Assembly (NCBI RefSeq): GCF_000003815.2
Contig: NC_049979.1
Location: 7,395,105-7,459,104, forward strand
Direction of reading: 5' to 3'
Length of the DNA: 64,000 nt
Origin: Branchiostoma floridae
Taxonomy: Eukaryota > Chordata > Leptocardii > Amphioxiformes > Branchiostomatidae
Shown here one piece after another: positions 1 to 13,000 of this stretch. The translations under genes were made by a program, and so were the position numbers. The notes under the pieces are model-generated. The model did no database searches and was not told the origin of the DNA. It saw nothing but the letters and a program-made list of their open reading frames with translations. Numbering within the stretch: position 1 is the stretch's first letter; every line of letters begins with the position of its first letter.

Positions 1-1013
1 ATATACATGTACATGTAATTAAAAAAATGTTCTGTGATGAAAATGCCTGCATTATGAAGAGCTTTGTCAGCCTTTTCTTGTGAGAGCCTTTGGAGGACAC
101 TGGACTTATATCTTAATCTTTTGAAGTACATGACACGTATTTCACACACGTTGCCACATGTACATGTATACCACATTACCAGCAGCATAATACTAGGCTC
201 CTTTGTTGATAAACCTTTGAAACTTAGTTTTTTCTTTCTTTCACATCTCTTCCTGCCAAATTCAAGTTCTTTCCTCATCAATCAGTTTATGGTTCATGAG
301 CTTCTTTTGCCGTACAGCCAAATACACCAATCTTATAGCCCTCCATAAGATTAGACTATACCATTGCACCGTCTTGAACTTATCACTTGAGACGTCTTAC
401 ACTATCTTCTTGAAATGAGAGACCCCTTCGCAGATCTTGAATTCCGAGGATAGCTCACAGGATGTTATCAGCCCTGTTGGCATGTACACAGGAAATGTTT
501 GGTAAGCGTTGACAAATATACCCAAGATTAAAGGTCAAGATTAAGGTTAAGCAGTGCACAGCTTTATCAAACAGGGGCATCTTTGAACATAGCAGTCATT
601 TATCATGTATAACTTCTTGTCCGATTTCAATGACACTGAAGGGTTCAGAAAACACGTTGCTCCTGAAATGACAACCGAATTCAATGCAAGGCTGTGCCAT
701 ACCATGCAAATTTAATACGAATATGACACAAAGATTAAACTCAAAAACCGATGTTAGATGCTTTGGTCTTTCACCAACTCAGCCCATCATCAGACCAACT
801 TGGCCCCAAACTCTGGTCAACTCGGCCAAACATCTTTTAGCGCTAACCCTGGACGAGTTGACCAGTATGTTGGGCCAAGTTGACTGGGTCAAGAATGCCC
901 TGATCCTGTTCGTCCTATAAAAATCCCTCTACATGCACATCTATACAACATAGCACATTAGCAAATAAATGAAAATGATATGGTAAAACGTACAGTGTTT
1001 ACTAGCGTTGAAA
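1..1013. other. non-coding stretch, no gene seen
   Basis: AT-rich sequence with only short chance reading frames and no splice-bounded coding exon that I recognise. If the PLC beta gene starting near 4.77 kb continues leftwards, this is probably its intron or distal sequence. Confidence 0.5.
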
Positions 1014-1225
1014 GGTCTGCGTGGCGCAATCGGCAGTACGTTTCACTCAGGCCCAGAACAGAAGGTTCTGAGTTCGAACCCCGCCGTGTCACCGATCTTG
1101 TGCCCTTGGGAAAGGCACTTTACACGACTTTCCTCACTTCACTCAAGTGAAAAATGAGTTTATAGGCTACAAAATTCTTCAGCAAGTTGAAGTTGGTAGC
1201 CTCAAAATGAAAGAAGAAGAAGAAA
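1014..1225 (+). repeat. tRNA-derived SINE
   Basis: The head looks like a tRNA gene: an A-box-like TGGCGCAATCGG and a B-box-like GAGTTCGAACCCC, about 45 bases apart. It runs straight into a non-tRNA body (CTTGGGAAAGGCACTTTACA and a CACTTCACTCAAGTG stretch) and ends in a short A/GAA-rich tail (AAAGAAGAAGAAGAA). tRNA-like promoter, body and simple tail are the layout of a SINE moved by LINE machinery. A functional tRNA is unlikely because the 3' acceptor strand does not pair with the 5' end. Only one copy was seen in this window. Confidence 0.75.
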
Positions 1226-3000
1226 TGTTATATACAAATGTACAATGTACGATGAATAAAACCAGACTCAGGCTGTTGCAGGCCCTTGTAATTTGCTGTT
1301 TCCAGCTGAGCTACCAAAGCCATGTGCGCATGCAGTGAATTGCAAGTTGAATGTTGTGATTCCCAGCATTAACCTTCAAGCCCTGTAATCTTTGGTTGAC
1401 GAAAGGAGACCTATGGCTGGAAGTATTTACAAAATGTACTTCAACTTCGAATTGTTACTGTCTTCCCTTCCTGGTTGATTAATGGTAGGTCCCAAATAAG
1501 CATCTTTGAGTCACAATCCTCTTTGATGTGAATAATTCATCTTGCATCAGTAGATGGTCAACTGGGTATTTTCAAGTAGTACACTTGAACCCACTTTGTT
1601 TCCTTTCACTTCACATGAAAGTGAAGTGAATTTTACCAACGAGCTTTCATGATTTTACTGTGTTCTCAATATATTTTGGTCTCAAATGATCAAATCCAAA
1701 TCGCCTGGCAGGCACAGTTCATTTACTTGCACAAAACGGATGTTACCAAAGTTTTCATTCTTGACAGAAGAAAGTCTACTAAAAAAAAACTAAATCAAGA
1801 AATGGGTATGTTATACAAAGCACTGTTCTATGATTCAGACAATTCAAACAAGACAACAACGATTTACTCACAAAGGGTAATGTTAAAAGGAGAGCACAAT
1901 TATAGCAGTGAGACTGGTTTGTACTTGAATCCATTGGCTTCTTGCTTTGTTTCCCTTTGGGATGATCACGTCTCATTATTTTGACAAAAGAGGAAACCTA
2001 ACAAGGGTGTGGGAGTGAACTGAGTTACAGTGGCAACAAGAGGTTAGCAAACACTTGCCTCATTCCCTTTATATAAACAAGGCTATTAATCAACACATTA
2101 GCATCAAATAATGGGACAAGGTCACACAAATTTAACTACATGTTTAACAAATACATGTAAATCTATTGTAATCAGAACTGAAAACAATGTGTCTTGGCTA
2201 AGTTGTCAGATTGATGATAAGATAGGCTCGATGTTCAGTTCAGTTCTGATGTAAGGTACTATTTATAACTATTGAGCAGAGCATTCTTTTTCTTGTGACT
2301 GAGATCTCATTAGACTGGGTATTTTTAATTGTAGGATAACATCCCCCAAAACCAAAAAAAGAAATAACCTATTGGCACAATTAACTTACCACATACTGTA
2401 CAATGCAAAACATATGCGAAATATCATTTCTTTCATCTTAAGACTAACAGCACTAACATCTCCTTTTTTACCAAATTGTCAATGTAGTATGATGATATTT
2501 GAATGTGTTTTCATGGAATTCATAGATTTTACTTTCAGATCATTTGTAGACTTTTCAGTGGATAATCTTAAGAAATGCCTACATTAGGTGTACATAGCAC
2601 CTGTCAGAACAATATAATTCAGATGTTGTCTTCCAGTTGTTTCAATAAAGACCAAATTATCTTTGAGATCAGTAATAATTCAGGAGTCAGGGAGTATCCG
2701 TGGGTCATGTTTCAGAACCGCTTATTTATTGATGGAAAACACACACCTGTTCTGACAGAGAGCACAGTCACAACCTCTCTAATTCAGCCTGCCAGAATCA
2801 CAGACCTTAAAAATTTCATACACAGCAAGAAAGACAAGTTAAAATTCCTCCTCCCAAAAACCTATTTATCATACTAAGCCCCTCCTTACTTTAGACATGT
2901 CATTGTCTCCAGGCTAGCTTCTCAGAGAGTATGAAACAAATCTCCAACTACTTTTGAATTACAATTGAGATTCAACATTGATAGGATTCATGTATTAATG

Positions 3001-3533
3001 NNNNNNNNNNNNNNNNNNNNNNNNNNNNNNNNNNNNNNNNNNNNNNNNNNNNNNNNNNNNNNNNNNNNNNNNNNNNNNNNNNNNNNNNNNNNNNNNNNNN
3101 NNNNNNNNNNNNNNNNNNNNNNNNNNNNNNNNNNNNNNNNNNNNNNNNNNNNNNNNNNNNNNNNNNNNNNNNNNNNNNNNNNNNNNNNNNNNNNNNNNNN
3201 NNNNNNNNNNNNNNNNNNNNNNNNNNNNNNNNNNNNNNNNNNNNNNNNNNNNNNNNNNNNNNNNNNNNNNNNNNNNNNNNNNNNNNNNNNNNNNNNNNNN
3301 NNNNNNNNNNNNNNNNNNNNNNNNNNNNNNNNNNNNNNNNNNNNNNNNNNNNNNNNNNNNNNNNNNNNNNNNNNNNNNNNNNNNNNNNNNNNNNNNNNNN
3401 NNNNNNNNNNNNNNNNNNNNNNNNNNNNNNNNNNNNNNNNNNNNNNNNNNNNNNNNNNNNNNNNNNNNNNNNNNNNNNNNNNNNNNNNNNNNNNNNNNNN
3501 NNNNNNNNNNNNNNNNNNNNNNNNNNNNNNNNN
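3001..3533. other. assembly gap (533 N)
   Basis: Run of undetermined bases. Any exon of the neighbouring PLC beta gene lying here would be invisible. Reading frames spanning it mean nothing. Confidence 1.
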
Positions 3534-4669
3534 GGCACTTTTGACGCTGAACTTCAGCTGCATATTAAAGTCTTGATCCAGAATCTGCACTTGACACCTC
3601 AGATGCTTCTATATATAGTTGTACAATGAAATTCCACAAGGGTTACATTGACATGATGCGTGCGTTGAGATGGAATACTGACTACAACAGCCTTATTCCC
3701 TTCATGAAGGAAGCCCTGCATATAACCCTGTACAGAGCTATCCTGATGACAAACCAATTACCTGTGCCATGATCTAGTGGAGATTTATATGATGACAGCC
3801 AGCCTGTGACCAATATGAATGTGAACCAGTTATGAACGGGGCTGGGAGAGGTTTTCCTGACCATTGTGCACACAACTCAGGAGGTTGTCTTGGAAACAGC
3901 ACCAACAGCTTATTAGTCTCCCACAATCTCCCAAAGCAGAAGATGCCACTGGGGATACATACTATCACTGCAAATATGGAATACATTTGATGTGTGCCCT
4001 CATGTGCAACAGCTTTGTTTGTACCCACGCCTTGTGACAGATACGTATAGGTGTAGACACTGTGATAAATATTGTAATAGCCTTTAATATGGCCAGAGCT
4101 GCAAGTGCACAGCAGGGCTGATGGACACCAAGACTGGACAGCAATCACAGATTTTGAAATGCCACTAGCCGTGACTGGACGTAACGTTAGCCCGAAAATC
4201 AGATGTTTTTGCGCGGCTGTCATTAACCATATTCGAGACATCTTTACACTGATCGATAATTTCTGAAGGTCCTGACCTTAACTGTACCTAAATCATGCGA
4301 TTGATAGAAGGAATATCCACGAAAATTTCAGAAAATTCCGGGAATAAGGGAGTATTGGTTGGCAAGATGGCGTCAAAATCTGGGAATTCCTATCCCTCCT
4401 TGCCATACTGAAACCCGTGTCAATTTCAACAATAACAGCATGGTTCCCCCTGTGCTCATTTCAGCTCAGTTCTTTCGGGGTTTGCTTACAAGCAGACTGT
4501 TCATGCGGCATCTCGTGAATTTTATATTGCTCCATAATACACAAGATTGCAAGATTGGCACGCCACGACTGGCCAAGACGATCAGACCCACCCTCGCCCT
4601 TTATTATTATCATGCAAGGGAGATGGCTCGTACTTCCGACAACACACACAAGGCAAGGGCGGAACTCAC

Positions 4670-4768
4670 ATCTTCCCATTTGATGAACTTGTTCCCGTCC
4701 TTCAGCTCCTCGGGAACTTCCACCGGCTTGAGCTGTAGAGCGTGGACGCCCGGCTTGGCTCCTGCCAT
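4670..4768 (-). CDS. PLCB1-like: phospholipase C beta, first coding exon (gene continues outside or in gap)
   Basis: Reading leftwards from the ATG at 4768, the exon encodes 33 residues starting [15 protein letters not shown] and ending KFIKWED. It stops in phase 0 at a consensus donor (GTGAGT, 4669-4664). The N-terminus of vertebrate PLC-beta1 has the same start ([15 protein letters not shown]) and the same KFxKWDD stretch at the head of its PH domain. PLC-beta enzymes are activated by Gq alpha and Gbeta-gamma at the plasma membrane and cleave PIP2 into IP3 and diacylglycerol. The PLC-beta4 class begins differently, so this is the beta1/2/3 type. I found no second exon between 1 and 4660; the gap at 3001-3533 or sequence left of the window must hold it. 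The flanking sequence upstream of the ATG is GC-rich, as expected for a 5' UTR and promoter. Confidence 0.85.
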
Positions 4769-4769
4769 G

Positions 4770-7480
4770 ACGGGAGCGTTGTCTGGCGGGGAGAGGCGAG
4801 GAGAAGTCTTGCCGTTCCTGCCGACCTCCTCACCGCTTCACGGAACTTCCACAACACGGTACGGCACTGAGGCTGCCCGCCGCGCAAACACTCACTGCCT
4901 GATTTAGCCGGTCTGCTGAATCAAAACTCCGAACATTAAGACTGTTTCTAGGGGAAAATTCTAGCAGTTTAAAAGTTAACTTGATATGACAATGCTTTAC
5001 ACGTCCGTCCTATCATACATAATTGTTGAAAGTTCGAAGCATATCATCAGGTGTCTCTTGCAGATGTTTGGGTGCCTGATTAACACACACATGATATATT
5101 GGCAGTGGGCGGTGTCGTTTTGTTCGATGTAAATAATCTAGATGCTTATCGGTTCTTGACCAAGATGGCTTTTTCTTACCTAGCTATCATGACTATGGAT
5201 TGGATAAAATGCCAGATACCTTTTATTAGCAATACTCTAATGGTTATCTCGGTGAAGTTCATGAAGCTTACAAGCATTTTTCCTGTAGACTTCGACAAAT
5301 AACTCAACTAACAAGGGCAACAATACTGACCCTTGAACCAGAGTAACTCAGAATTCCTCGGTAGTAGTTCTAACGCCCAGGTGTTTCTACAATGGTGACC
5401 CGATACAGGAGGCAACAAAACAGCTTTGCAAATACTCAAGGCGTTGGTAACTTATTTTAAAGGCGGGGTCCTTAAATTAAAGCAAAGAGGTTGATTAAAC
5501 TGGCATCGGTGGAACGTTGTTTTTTTCCGTCGTTTATGATGAAGTCTGAGTCAAATTTGGTGTCTTGCTTCCCGGGTTAAAGACGTGGTCTATATCATAT
5601 CGGCAATGCCGCCGCGATATGACCGGCGGGACAACACCGTGCCAGTTTAATATGGACTGTCGCAGGTCTCCGCCTTCCAGCTTTGAGTTTCCATACAACT
5701 TCTATCAATGTACAGTCAGAATATGTTACTAGTAAAGCTCAACTCAGTATTAACACTATAAACTGACCCGCTTGCGAGTAAGCTGAGACCAATTTTCTGA
5801 ATAAGTCATTTATTCAAATTATTGGGTCTGTGATTGATCAGATACGATTAAGGCTAATCAGCACCTTCGTCTTGCGCGACAACTTTCCAGACGTATCCAA
5901 CATTAACCGGCGGGAAGTTAAACAGAGAACAGCTTGGTGGGGGAGGACCTTGCTATTAGAAAATTTATAATTATAGGACATGTAACGATACAAATCAGCT
6001 TTAATAGAAGTTTTGCCACAGCCCTCATTTTTACATTATATGACCTTCACTCCAACAACAACTACAAGTACTTCAAGTTCAACAGCATCAACACTAACAA
6101 CATAAATCACTTCGATAGTGAAGTAAATGGAATGATTTCGAAGTGGTTTTATCCTGTAAAGTTTCGTAGTAACGTCTTCACCTAGAACATTAAACCACCG
6201 TGAACATGATCCCTTTTACAGTAAAAGCCTACGTGGCAGTTTAAACAGAGTACTACATTTTCTCCCTGCCGCGAAATAGAGGAACCTCCGGTGAACCTTT
6301 TACAGTAACCCTGCCAGCTTACGCCAATTAAACCCGTCGCCAGTGCTCGACATGATGAATTCGGATGTGACGTCCGACAACTGTCTCCAGAGACTGATCG
6401 CTCTTCCACCGTCCCTGTCAGTGTTGCACATCCCTCTGGAAACTCCGCTGTAGCCTTGGTGCTATCCTATATTTGTCTCGGCTCCCATCGAGTATGCATA
6501 TTGAAGCCCTGATATTGAAATCTTATAGAATGGCACACGGGAAACCTCCGTTGTCCATACTCACTACAGAAATCACTACTTTCAAGAGGAATATGAATCC
6601 ATCATTTGATTTTCACTTTACTGTTCAAACGTCACTGTCCTCAAGTTCTCTCTCACCAAGGAGCTTTCATCCTTGCTCTCACTGCATACAGTACAGTATG
6701 CCTGTATGAATGCTGATGTCTTTTATTCTCATCCGTATGGAATTGCAGACTGATCGATATTCCTGAATACACTTAGCTTATAAATCGCCAGGTACATGCA
6801 TAACGGCTGTTTGTCCTGCCTAAGCTACGTATGACTGAATCATATGTGTTTGAATCAGTCGTAGGGAGCCAAGTTAAAAAAAAAAAACTTTTGACGTTCT
6901 CAACTTTAGTTGATATTACCGACAAATCATGACACCTCTGTTATCTCAGGCTCTTCTTCAGGTGAATCCATGAGCCGATTTTCTTCCCAGTCGATTGCCT
7001 CCCAGACGTTTCATCAGCGGAAGTCTGTCAAGCAGTGAAAGCCAACCCTGCCGTTACATCGCCATCTGTGCATCACAAAAGTTTGGTTGCTTCTTCAACC
7101 TGAAGACGGGTGAGTTGTTGTTGTTGGAACAGCTTCAGATGGCTGTTATTCGTAGGCTTGGGAAAACGACAGCTCAGATGGCTGGTTTTGGTTCATCATC
7201 AGATACCGTATGGTGAAACGTCAGGTTCAACAGCAATGAGTCCTTGGAAATCACCATCTTTGGCAGAAGAAGTAATATCACTTTTACAGCCGTCAACGTC
7301 TCTGAAGAATCATATCTTGTTTTGCTGCTTTCACAGCAACCACAGCACCGCAACCATACCAATGAAAGATACAATCATTTTCCGAATTCCCGGCTTTTGT
7401 CTGTTTTAGACTACATTTATCATGTATCTTTATGAGATAAATAACTTTGAAATTCGCAAAGCAAAACTCAGTTTAGATCA
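4770..7480. other. upstream region of the PLC beta gene, no gene seen
   Basis: The first few hundred bases probably hold the 5' UTR and promoter of the minus-strand PLC beta gene. Beyond that I see no recognisable exon. A stretch at about 6184-6315 has fragments (TTAAACCACCGTGAACA, CTTTTACAGTA) that resemble a decayed copy of the TACTGTAAATGC foldback family found at 14.99 and 55.85 kb. Confidence 0.4.
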
Positions 7481-7486
7481 GTAGCC

Positions 7487-7954
7487 ATAAATTGAATATA
7501 GAAACAGGCAGGTACTACAATATAGCCCCTGACCAAAGGTTCTGTCCATTCTGCCCAAAGCATATTGAAGATGAATTTCACTTCATAATGGAATGTTCTA
7601 GATACGCTAGTTTACGTAAAGAATTATTCATATTCCTCGAATCAAGTACAACAGAACTCAAGAGACTCGATACCACAAACAGATTTGTATATATATATAT
7701 GGCTTTAGATGTCAGAACTCTCATAATGCAAAAATAGGCAAATATACCAAGGACTGCTCTGCTATTAGAAAGAATACCATGACTAATGATTAGCCTACTC
7801 CATTGTAATACTATATCAAAGAATTGTGTTAGCTCTTATTGTTATGTTAATTAGGTTGTTAAGCTTTATTCTATACCTCTATTTTGTAGTTTGTGTAATA
7901 GTTGTTGCCATACATTGTATCATGTACAATTGTTGTGCAATAGAGTTCTCTCTG
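7487..7954 (+). mobile_element. non-LTR retrotransposon (LINE) 3' end, decayed
   Basis: An open frame at about 7492-7734 carries the C-terminal motif common at the end of LINE reverse transcriptase proteins: FCPFCPKHIEDEFHFIMEC followed by a Y-x-x-L-R-x-E-L-F stretch. Its start is not an ATG and nothing of the catalytic reverse transcriptase domain precedes it, so this is a 5'-truncated copy. About 190 bases after the stop comes a tail (GTACAATTGTTGTGCAATAG then AGTTCTCTCTG, 7924-7954). It matches, in reverse, the isolated tail at 14931-14986, so both belong to one LINE family. Confidence 0.7.
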
Positions 7955-9193
7955 TATTTCGCAGGCTAGTCTGTTATTCCAATTCTATGTTGACGAATGC
8001 TATTCCGCTGAGCGAGGGGAAAGTTGTCTCTTCTATTCTATCCGCTAAGTGTCGCTGTGTTCGTCTGCCTCTGAGATGACAATCTGTAACGTTTTACCTA
8101 ACTAGTTGAGCTCCACTACAGGCGTTTTCTTGCCATGCATTGCCAGCTCATATGTCACGCGCCATTCGTCACTGTTAGATAACAAAAAGTGACTGATCAT
8201 GACTGGTGGTCTGCTATCTACAGGGTTTGAGCGAATCTACCGGTAAAGATACAGCCGGACCGGACAGTAGCTGATAGGGGAAGCTTATCGCTGTCATGTT
8301 CTCCACTTTTCTCACGAGTCCTGACTTCATCAACAACATACCCTGGAGGTAGAGCCTGGCTCTAGACGGACTGAACTACTGGAAACAGCAGTGAGAATAA
8401 TGTATCACTAAGCGAATGGGATTCTCTTTTGACTACTTTTAGGCTATGTTTATCTTGGGCAATATTTTGCTGAAAAGGGTTCACAATAAAGTTGGTTACT
8501 AATGACGGATATGTCTCTATGGGTGCCTACAACTGCAAAGCCAATCATTTATAATTTATAACGTTAAGGACACTTCCATTTGGAATATTGTTGCACTTTA
8601 CTTCTTAACCTGTTGGGTCTATCAATAACGTAAAAAAAGGCTAGAACAACACACAAAGATTGCCTTTTTCACCACTTTTATTTTAGATAAGTCGTAAAAA
8701 GTTAACTGGTCTAACAGTCAAACATTCAACAATAAGAAACAATAAATGACATGCACACGTCTGCTTACAACATGTGTGCATTGATTAACGGCGACATCGC
8801 TTTAGCAATAAATACAGAAACGCCTTTACACACTCTGCGAGTACCTATTACTCAGATTTGATAGAAAATTAAAGACAAAAGTGATGTCAGTAGTGATTAG
8901 GCTTATTCGCACACAGGCATTCTAGGTGCTTACTTCTAGGTTCGGCCGTCGTTAGTTTTCAGTAAGGGCCATGTTCTGAGTCTGGAGCTCGATACCACAG
9001 CCTTGGAAAGCCCACAGTCTTTCAGCGTCCAAAATGACCCCCCCCCCCCTAAAAAAAGAAACCCTTGTGGCATTGACTTCCCCTTGGAATTCGAGAATAT
9101 GACCAATGTTAAAATTTTTAAAAATCACAAATCCCCCCCCCCCTTCCCGAAAAAAAAACCGACGACCACTTATAGAAGGTCTGCGAATGAAGT
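7955..9193. other. non-coding stretch with C-runs
   Basis: No recognisable gene. Contains homopolymeric C runs and A runs near 9036-9160 that keep frames open by chance on both strands. Confidence 0.4.
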
Positions 9194-9194
9194 T

Positions 9195-9422
9195 AGGTGT
9201 TCTCGTGTCGCGACCTAATCTCCAAGCAGATTCCCGGTGGCATAAGATAGTATCTAATCTGACCAAGGAGTATAGCCGGCCAGAGGAGGTCAATCACCTA
9301 TCGGTGCCCGTCTGACTCCCTTTGGCCGGCTTTGGTTTCCTTGGTCAGCTTTGAAACTATCTTATGGCACCGTAGGATCTGCTTGGAGATAGATTAGGTC
9401 GCGACATCACACGACAACACCG
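9195..9422. mobile_element. foldback MITE, hAT-like family, copy A
   Basis: Inverted arms: CTAATCTCCAAGCAG on the left (from about 9215) and CTGCTTGGAGAT plus AGATTAG on the right (to about 9397), with a GGCATAAGATAGTATC arm inside. Immediately outside lies GTCGCGAC on both sides, readable as an 8-bp target duplication. Because that octamer is itself palindromic, and weaker inverted matches (GGTGTT, TCGTG) continue outwards to 9195 and 9422, part of this outer symmetry may instead be an older palindrome. Further copies are at 26.9, 30.7 and 33.5 kb. Confidence 0.75.
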
Positions 9423-10084
9423 GGCATGTGAGAATGACACACTAGTTATCGGGAACCCCAAAGGAATGATAGTGGAGACAGATAGGAAGTTCTTAATATT
9501 ACAGAAGTCTGAGAGTGACATTCCATTTTTCCGGATAAATTATTCACGAATTACGTACTAGTATTTGCCCACATAACCCCTCCATCTCGCTGTTAAAACG
9601 GAGGGTTGATACATACCATGGTATCCAATGCTATAACACTTATTACGGCGACGGTGGGCTATAATCTATGGAGCAACACAGATCCCCAGCTAACTTGGAC
9701 ATCATAAGAACGACGATCGAACAGGAAGGTTCAGTCAGGTAGGACGTGCCACGAGCATAGACGTTGCATTATTGTCTAAAGTCGCTTGTCGTCGCTTCTA
9801 ACCGGAGCCTGTTGAGTATGAGTACCACGTACTCATGGTACTGGTATTTTATTTTCTCCTGTAGGATAGCCTATCATCCAATATCCAGACGGTACTTCAA
9901 TACCAGTGGTCGTTTAGTTAGCCACAGAACACCATGTTGTTGACACGGTACTACAGATGTCTTATGATGTTCTAGACTCCGGCATACCTTCACAACCGTT
10001 TAATAGTTCCAAGTCATAGCAACTATAACTGGATATCACGTGTCTACCAGAACAGCAGAATAGCTTAAGTTTGAATATGTACAT

Positions 10085-13000
10085 TTAGGACTCTGCGTCG
10101 GCCTCCGATTGTCTCTTCTGCTTCACTAAGTAAACAGAATCTCGTCTGAGCTTCGCCAAAAACCGAGTGGCTGCAATATCCTCGTCTTCCTCTTCATCTT
10201 CTTCTTCCTCGTCATCTTTGCCATTCATATGGCGGAATTCTTCCTCTTCCTCCTCATCTTCTTCATCATCATCATCGCCGTCATCGTCGTCGTTCTGCGG
10301 GTTATAGAACCTGACAGAAATCCCGGCAGAGTCAGTGAACTCCACAGCACCACCGTGGTCCTCGCCCACCGCTCCTTCCTCCTCCTCCGCCTCTCCGATC
10401 GCTCCCTCCACGCCCTCCACCTCCTCCCGGAAGACACTCTCCATGTCATCGTCCTCCTCTTCCACCAGCTCCTCCGGCGTGTCACCGTCGGCATTACGGA
10501 CGCTCCTCCTGGCGCCGCTTCGCAACAGGAAACGGGCAACCTGCGGGAGAATGCAGCTTAGTTTACATCTTCTACAATGTATATAGTGAGAACAATAGAA
10601 GACGTACCACACACTATATCACATCTCAAGCTACATTTTAAACGTTACTAAGAAACGTTAAACATGACTAAAATCACCTTAGAAACCATGAGTACTGTAT
10701 TACGACCTTTTGTATCTATATGCCTGTACTTAGCCCGATAGGACATGATGTGCAATAATGTGCTATTACAATTTTAATTTATTGATACCATACGTGATTC
10801 TTTATGACCCTTTATCTAGACTTTCCATGCATGCATTTTTAAACAAACAATAACCCCAGTACATGATGAATTTGTCTCCGTAATGTTAAGACGATGATGG
10901 AAAAGCTGTGGACACAAATATTTGCTTCGGTGTCCTGTACAGCAATTATTCAAGATGATATTCAATATTGAGCCTGCGGCATACACTGTGTTCTAATGTG
11001 CTGAGGTATTATGATAAGGGTCCTGCACTTATGTTATCTCTGTGATTTTGTTGTCTTTACGCAATAAGGCGAAATTGGTGAATGGGCCCGGTGGGATGAT
11101 AACAATAACTGTAAAGCCGCTATACGCGTTGATATTACGATCGAAAGGGATGACTTCACATTTTAGCCCATACACTATAAGCTCCCCCATTCACCAATCA
11201 GTTGTCATGAGAGAGAAAAAAAATGAAATTGTTGACTTCGTTGCTAAACGTTTGGTGACTTCGTTGATAAAAGCTCATTGCTTCAACATTAATTTTGAGC
11301 CAAAACATCATAAACTCCCCCATTAACCACTCATAAGAAAGAAAAAAAGGAAGAAATTTTGTTCCATTATGACGTACCTGAGGATGTCCCTCGGCAACTG
11401 CGGCGTGGAGTGGAGTCCATCCATCCTCGTCCTGACAGTTCACCTTCGCTCCGTGCCGAACGAGCAGTTTCACGAAGTCAATGTTGCCGTCAAGCGCCGC
11501 CTGGTGGAGGGCCGTTAGTCCTGCAGCACGAGAAGATGTTGAGGGTCAATTTCGCAACTCCCAATTGAATACAACGGCAAAAATTAAACTTAAGTCACAA
11601 GCTTAATGCATAAAACAAGAAAACGACAAAACAAGAATTGTAAAATTGGCATTGCAAGCGATAATCGTTTCAGCTCAACTAATTCGCAGAGATGTTGACA
11701 ATAAACAAAGAAAATATCAGACTACTGTTGCCGTGACCAGGATTCGAACCTGGGTTATTGCGGCCACAACGCAATGTCCTAACCTCTAGACGATCACGGC
11801 GAGCTACATGCGATCCGATTGCTAGTGCCCGGCACTTAGTAAGTCAACATTGTGCTAACTTAGACATAGCAAACTAGAAACAGCAGAAAAATAGCACTCT
11901 CTTTAGGAAATCTTTGTCTCTGTGTGTTTTAAAGTTGTAAAGGATTGTTATCGAATAATAAGATTTTTAAAAAGTCATTTAAAGAATATTTCTAAATTTG
12001 TATAAATCTGTAGTTAAAAAAGAACGGTCGCACTGTCGTGATAATACACCTCCACAGCGATTGCCGTGACCAGGATTCGAACCTGGGTTATTGCGGCCAC
12101 AACGCAATGTCCTAACCTCTAGACGATCACGGCGAGCTACATGCGATCCGATTGCTATTACCCGGTACTTAGTAAGTCAACATTGTGCTAACTTAGACAT
12201 AGCAAACTAGAAACAGCAGAAAAATAACACTCTCTTTTAGGAAATCTTTGTCTCCGTGTGTTTAAAGTTGTAAAGGATTGTTATCGAATAATAAGATTTT
12301 TAAAAAGTCATTTAACGAATATTTCTAAATTTGTCTAAATCTGTAGTAACGAAAAAAGAACGGTCGCACTGCCGCGATAATACACCTCCACAGCGATTGC
12401 CGTGACCAGGATTCGAACCTGGGTTATTGCGGCCACAACGCAATGTCCTAACCTCTAGACGATCACGGCGAGCTACATGCGATCCGATTGCTAGTGCCCG
12501 GTACTTAATAAGTCAACATTGGAGTAAGACAAAGAAAACAAAGAGCAGTAGAAAATCTCTCTTTGGGAAATCTTTGTTTCCATGTGTATTAAAGTTTTAA
12601 AGGATTGTTATATAATAATCAAATAAAAAAGCCATTTTAACGGAAATGTCTAAATTTGTCTTAATCTGTAGTTACTAGAAAAAAGTACGGTCGCACTGCC
12701 GCGATAATACACCTCCACAGCGATTGCCGTGACCAGGATTCGAACCTGGGTTATTGCGGCCACAACGCAATGTCCTAACCTCTAGACGATCACGGCGAGC
12801 TACATGCGACGACACGAATGCTGCCCCGTATTTATGAACAAATCGCGTGGCAGTGTTTATCTAACGACAGGTGCTGTTGTATCAGTACTGCGTCTATAAA
12901 CAGTCGTGGGCAGATCTCCGCACATGTTAAGTTGTGGATCATGTTTATTTTGAGGTCGCCATGTGTGGTTTGGGTATTTATTAAACAAATGGAAGGTTTG

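Noticed and set aside
1014-1096. tRNA gene
   Set aside because: A and B boxes are present, but the acceptor ends do not pair and the sequence continues into a SINE body and tail.
2965-3590. Reading frames of about 200 codons across the gap
   Set aside because: They consist almost entirely of undetermined bases.
4359-4907. 182-codon plus-strand frame over the PLC beta exon
   Set aside because: It is the opposite strand of a well-supported exon with a consensus donor and shows no family resemblance.
6184-6315. Third copy of the TACTGTAAATGC MITE family
   Set aside because: Only scattered motif matches and no clear pair of terminal repeats; noted in the region entry but not called.
10225-10586. 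Plus-strand and other-frame reading frames opposite the acidic exon
   Set aside because: They are shadows of the low-complexity GAA/GAT-rich coding strand of the PP1 regulator.
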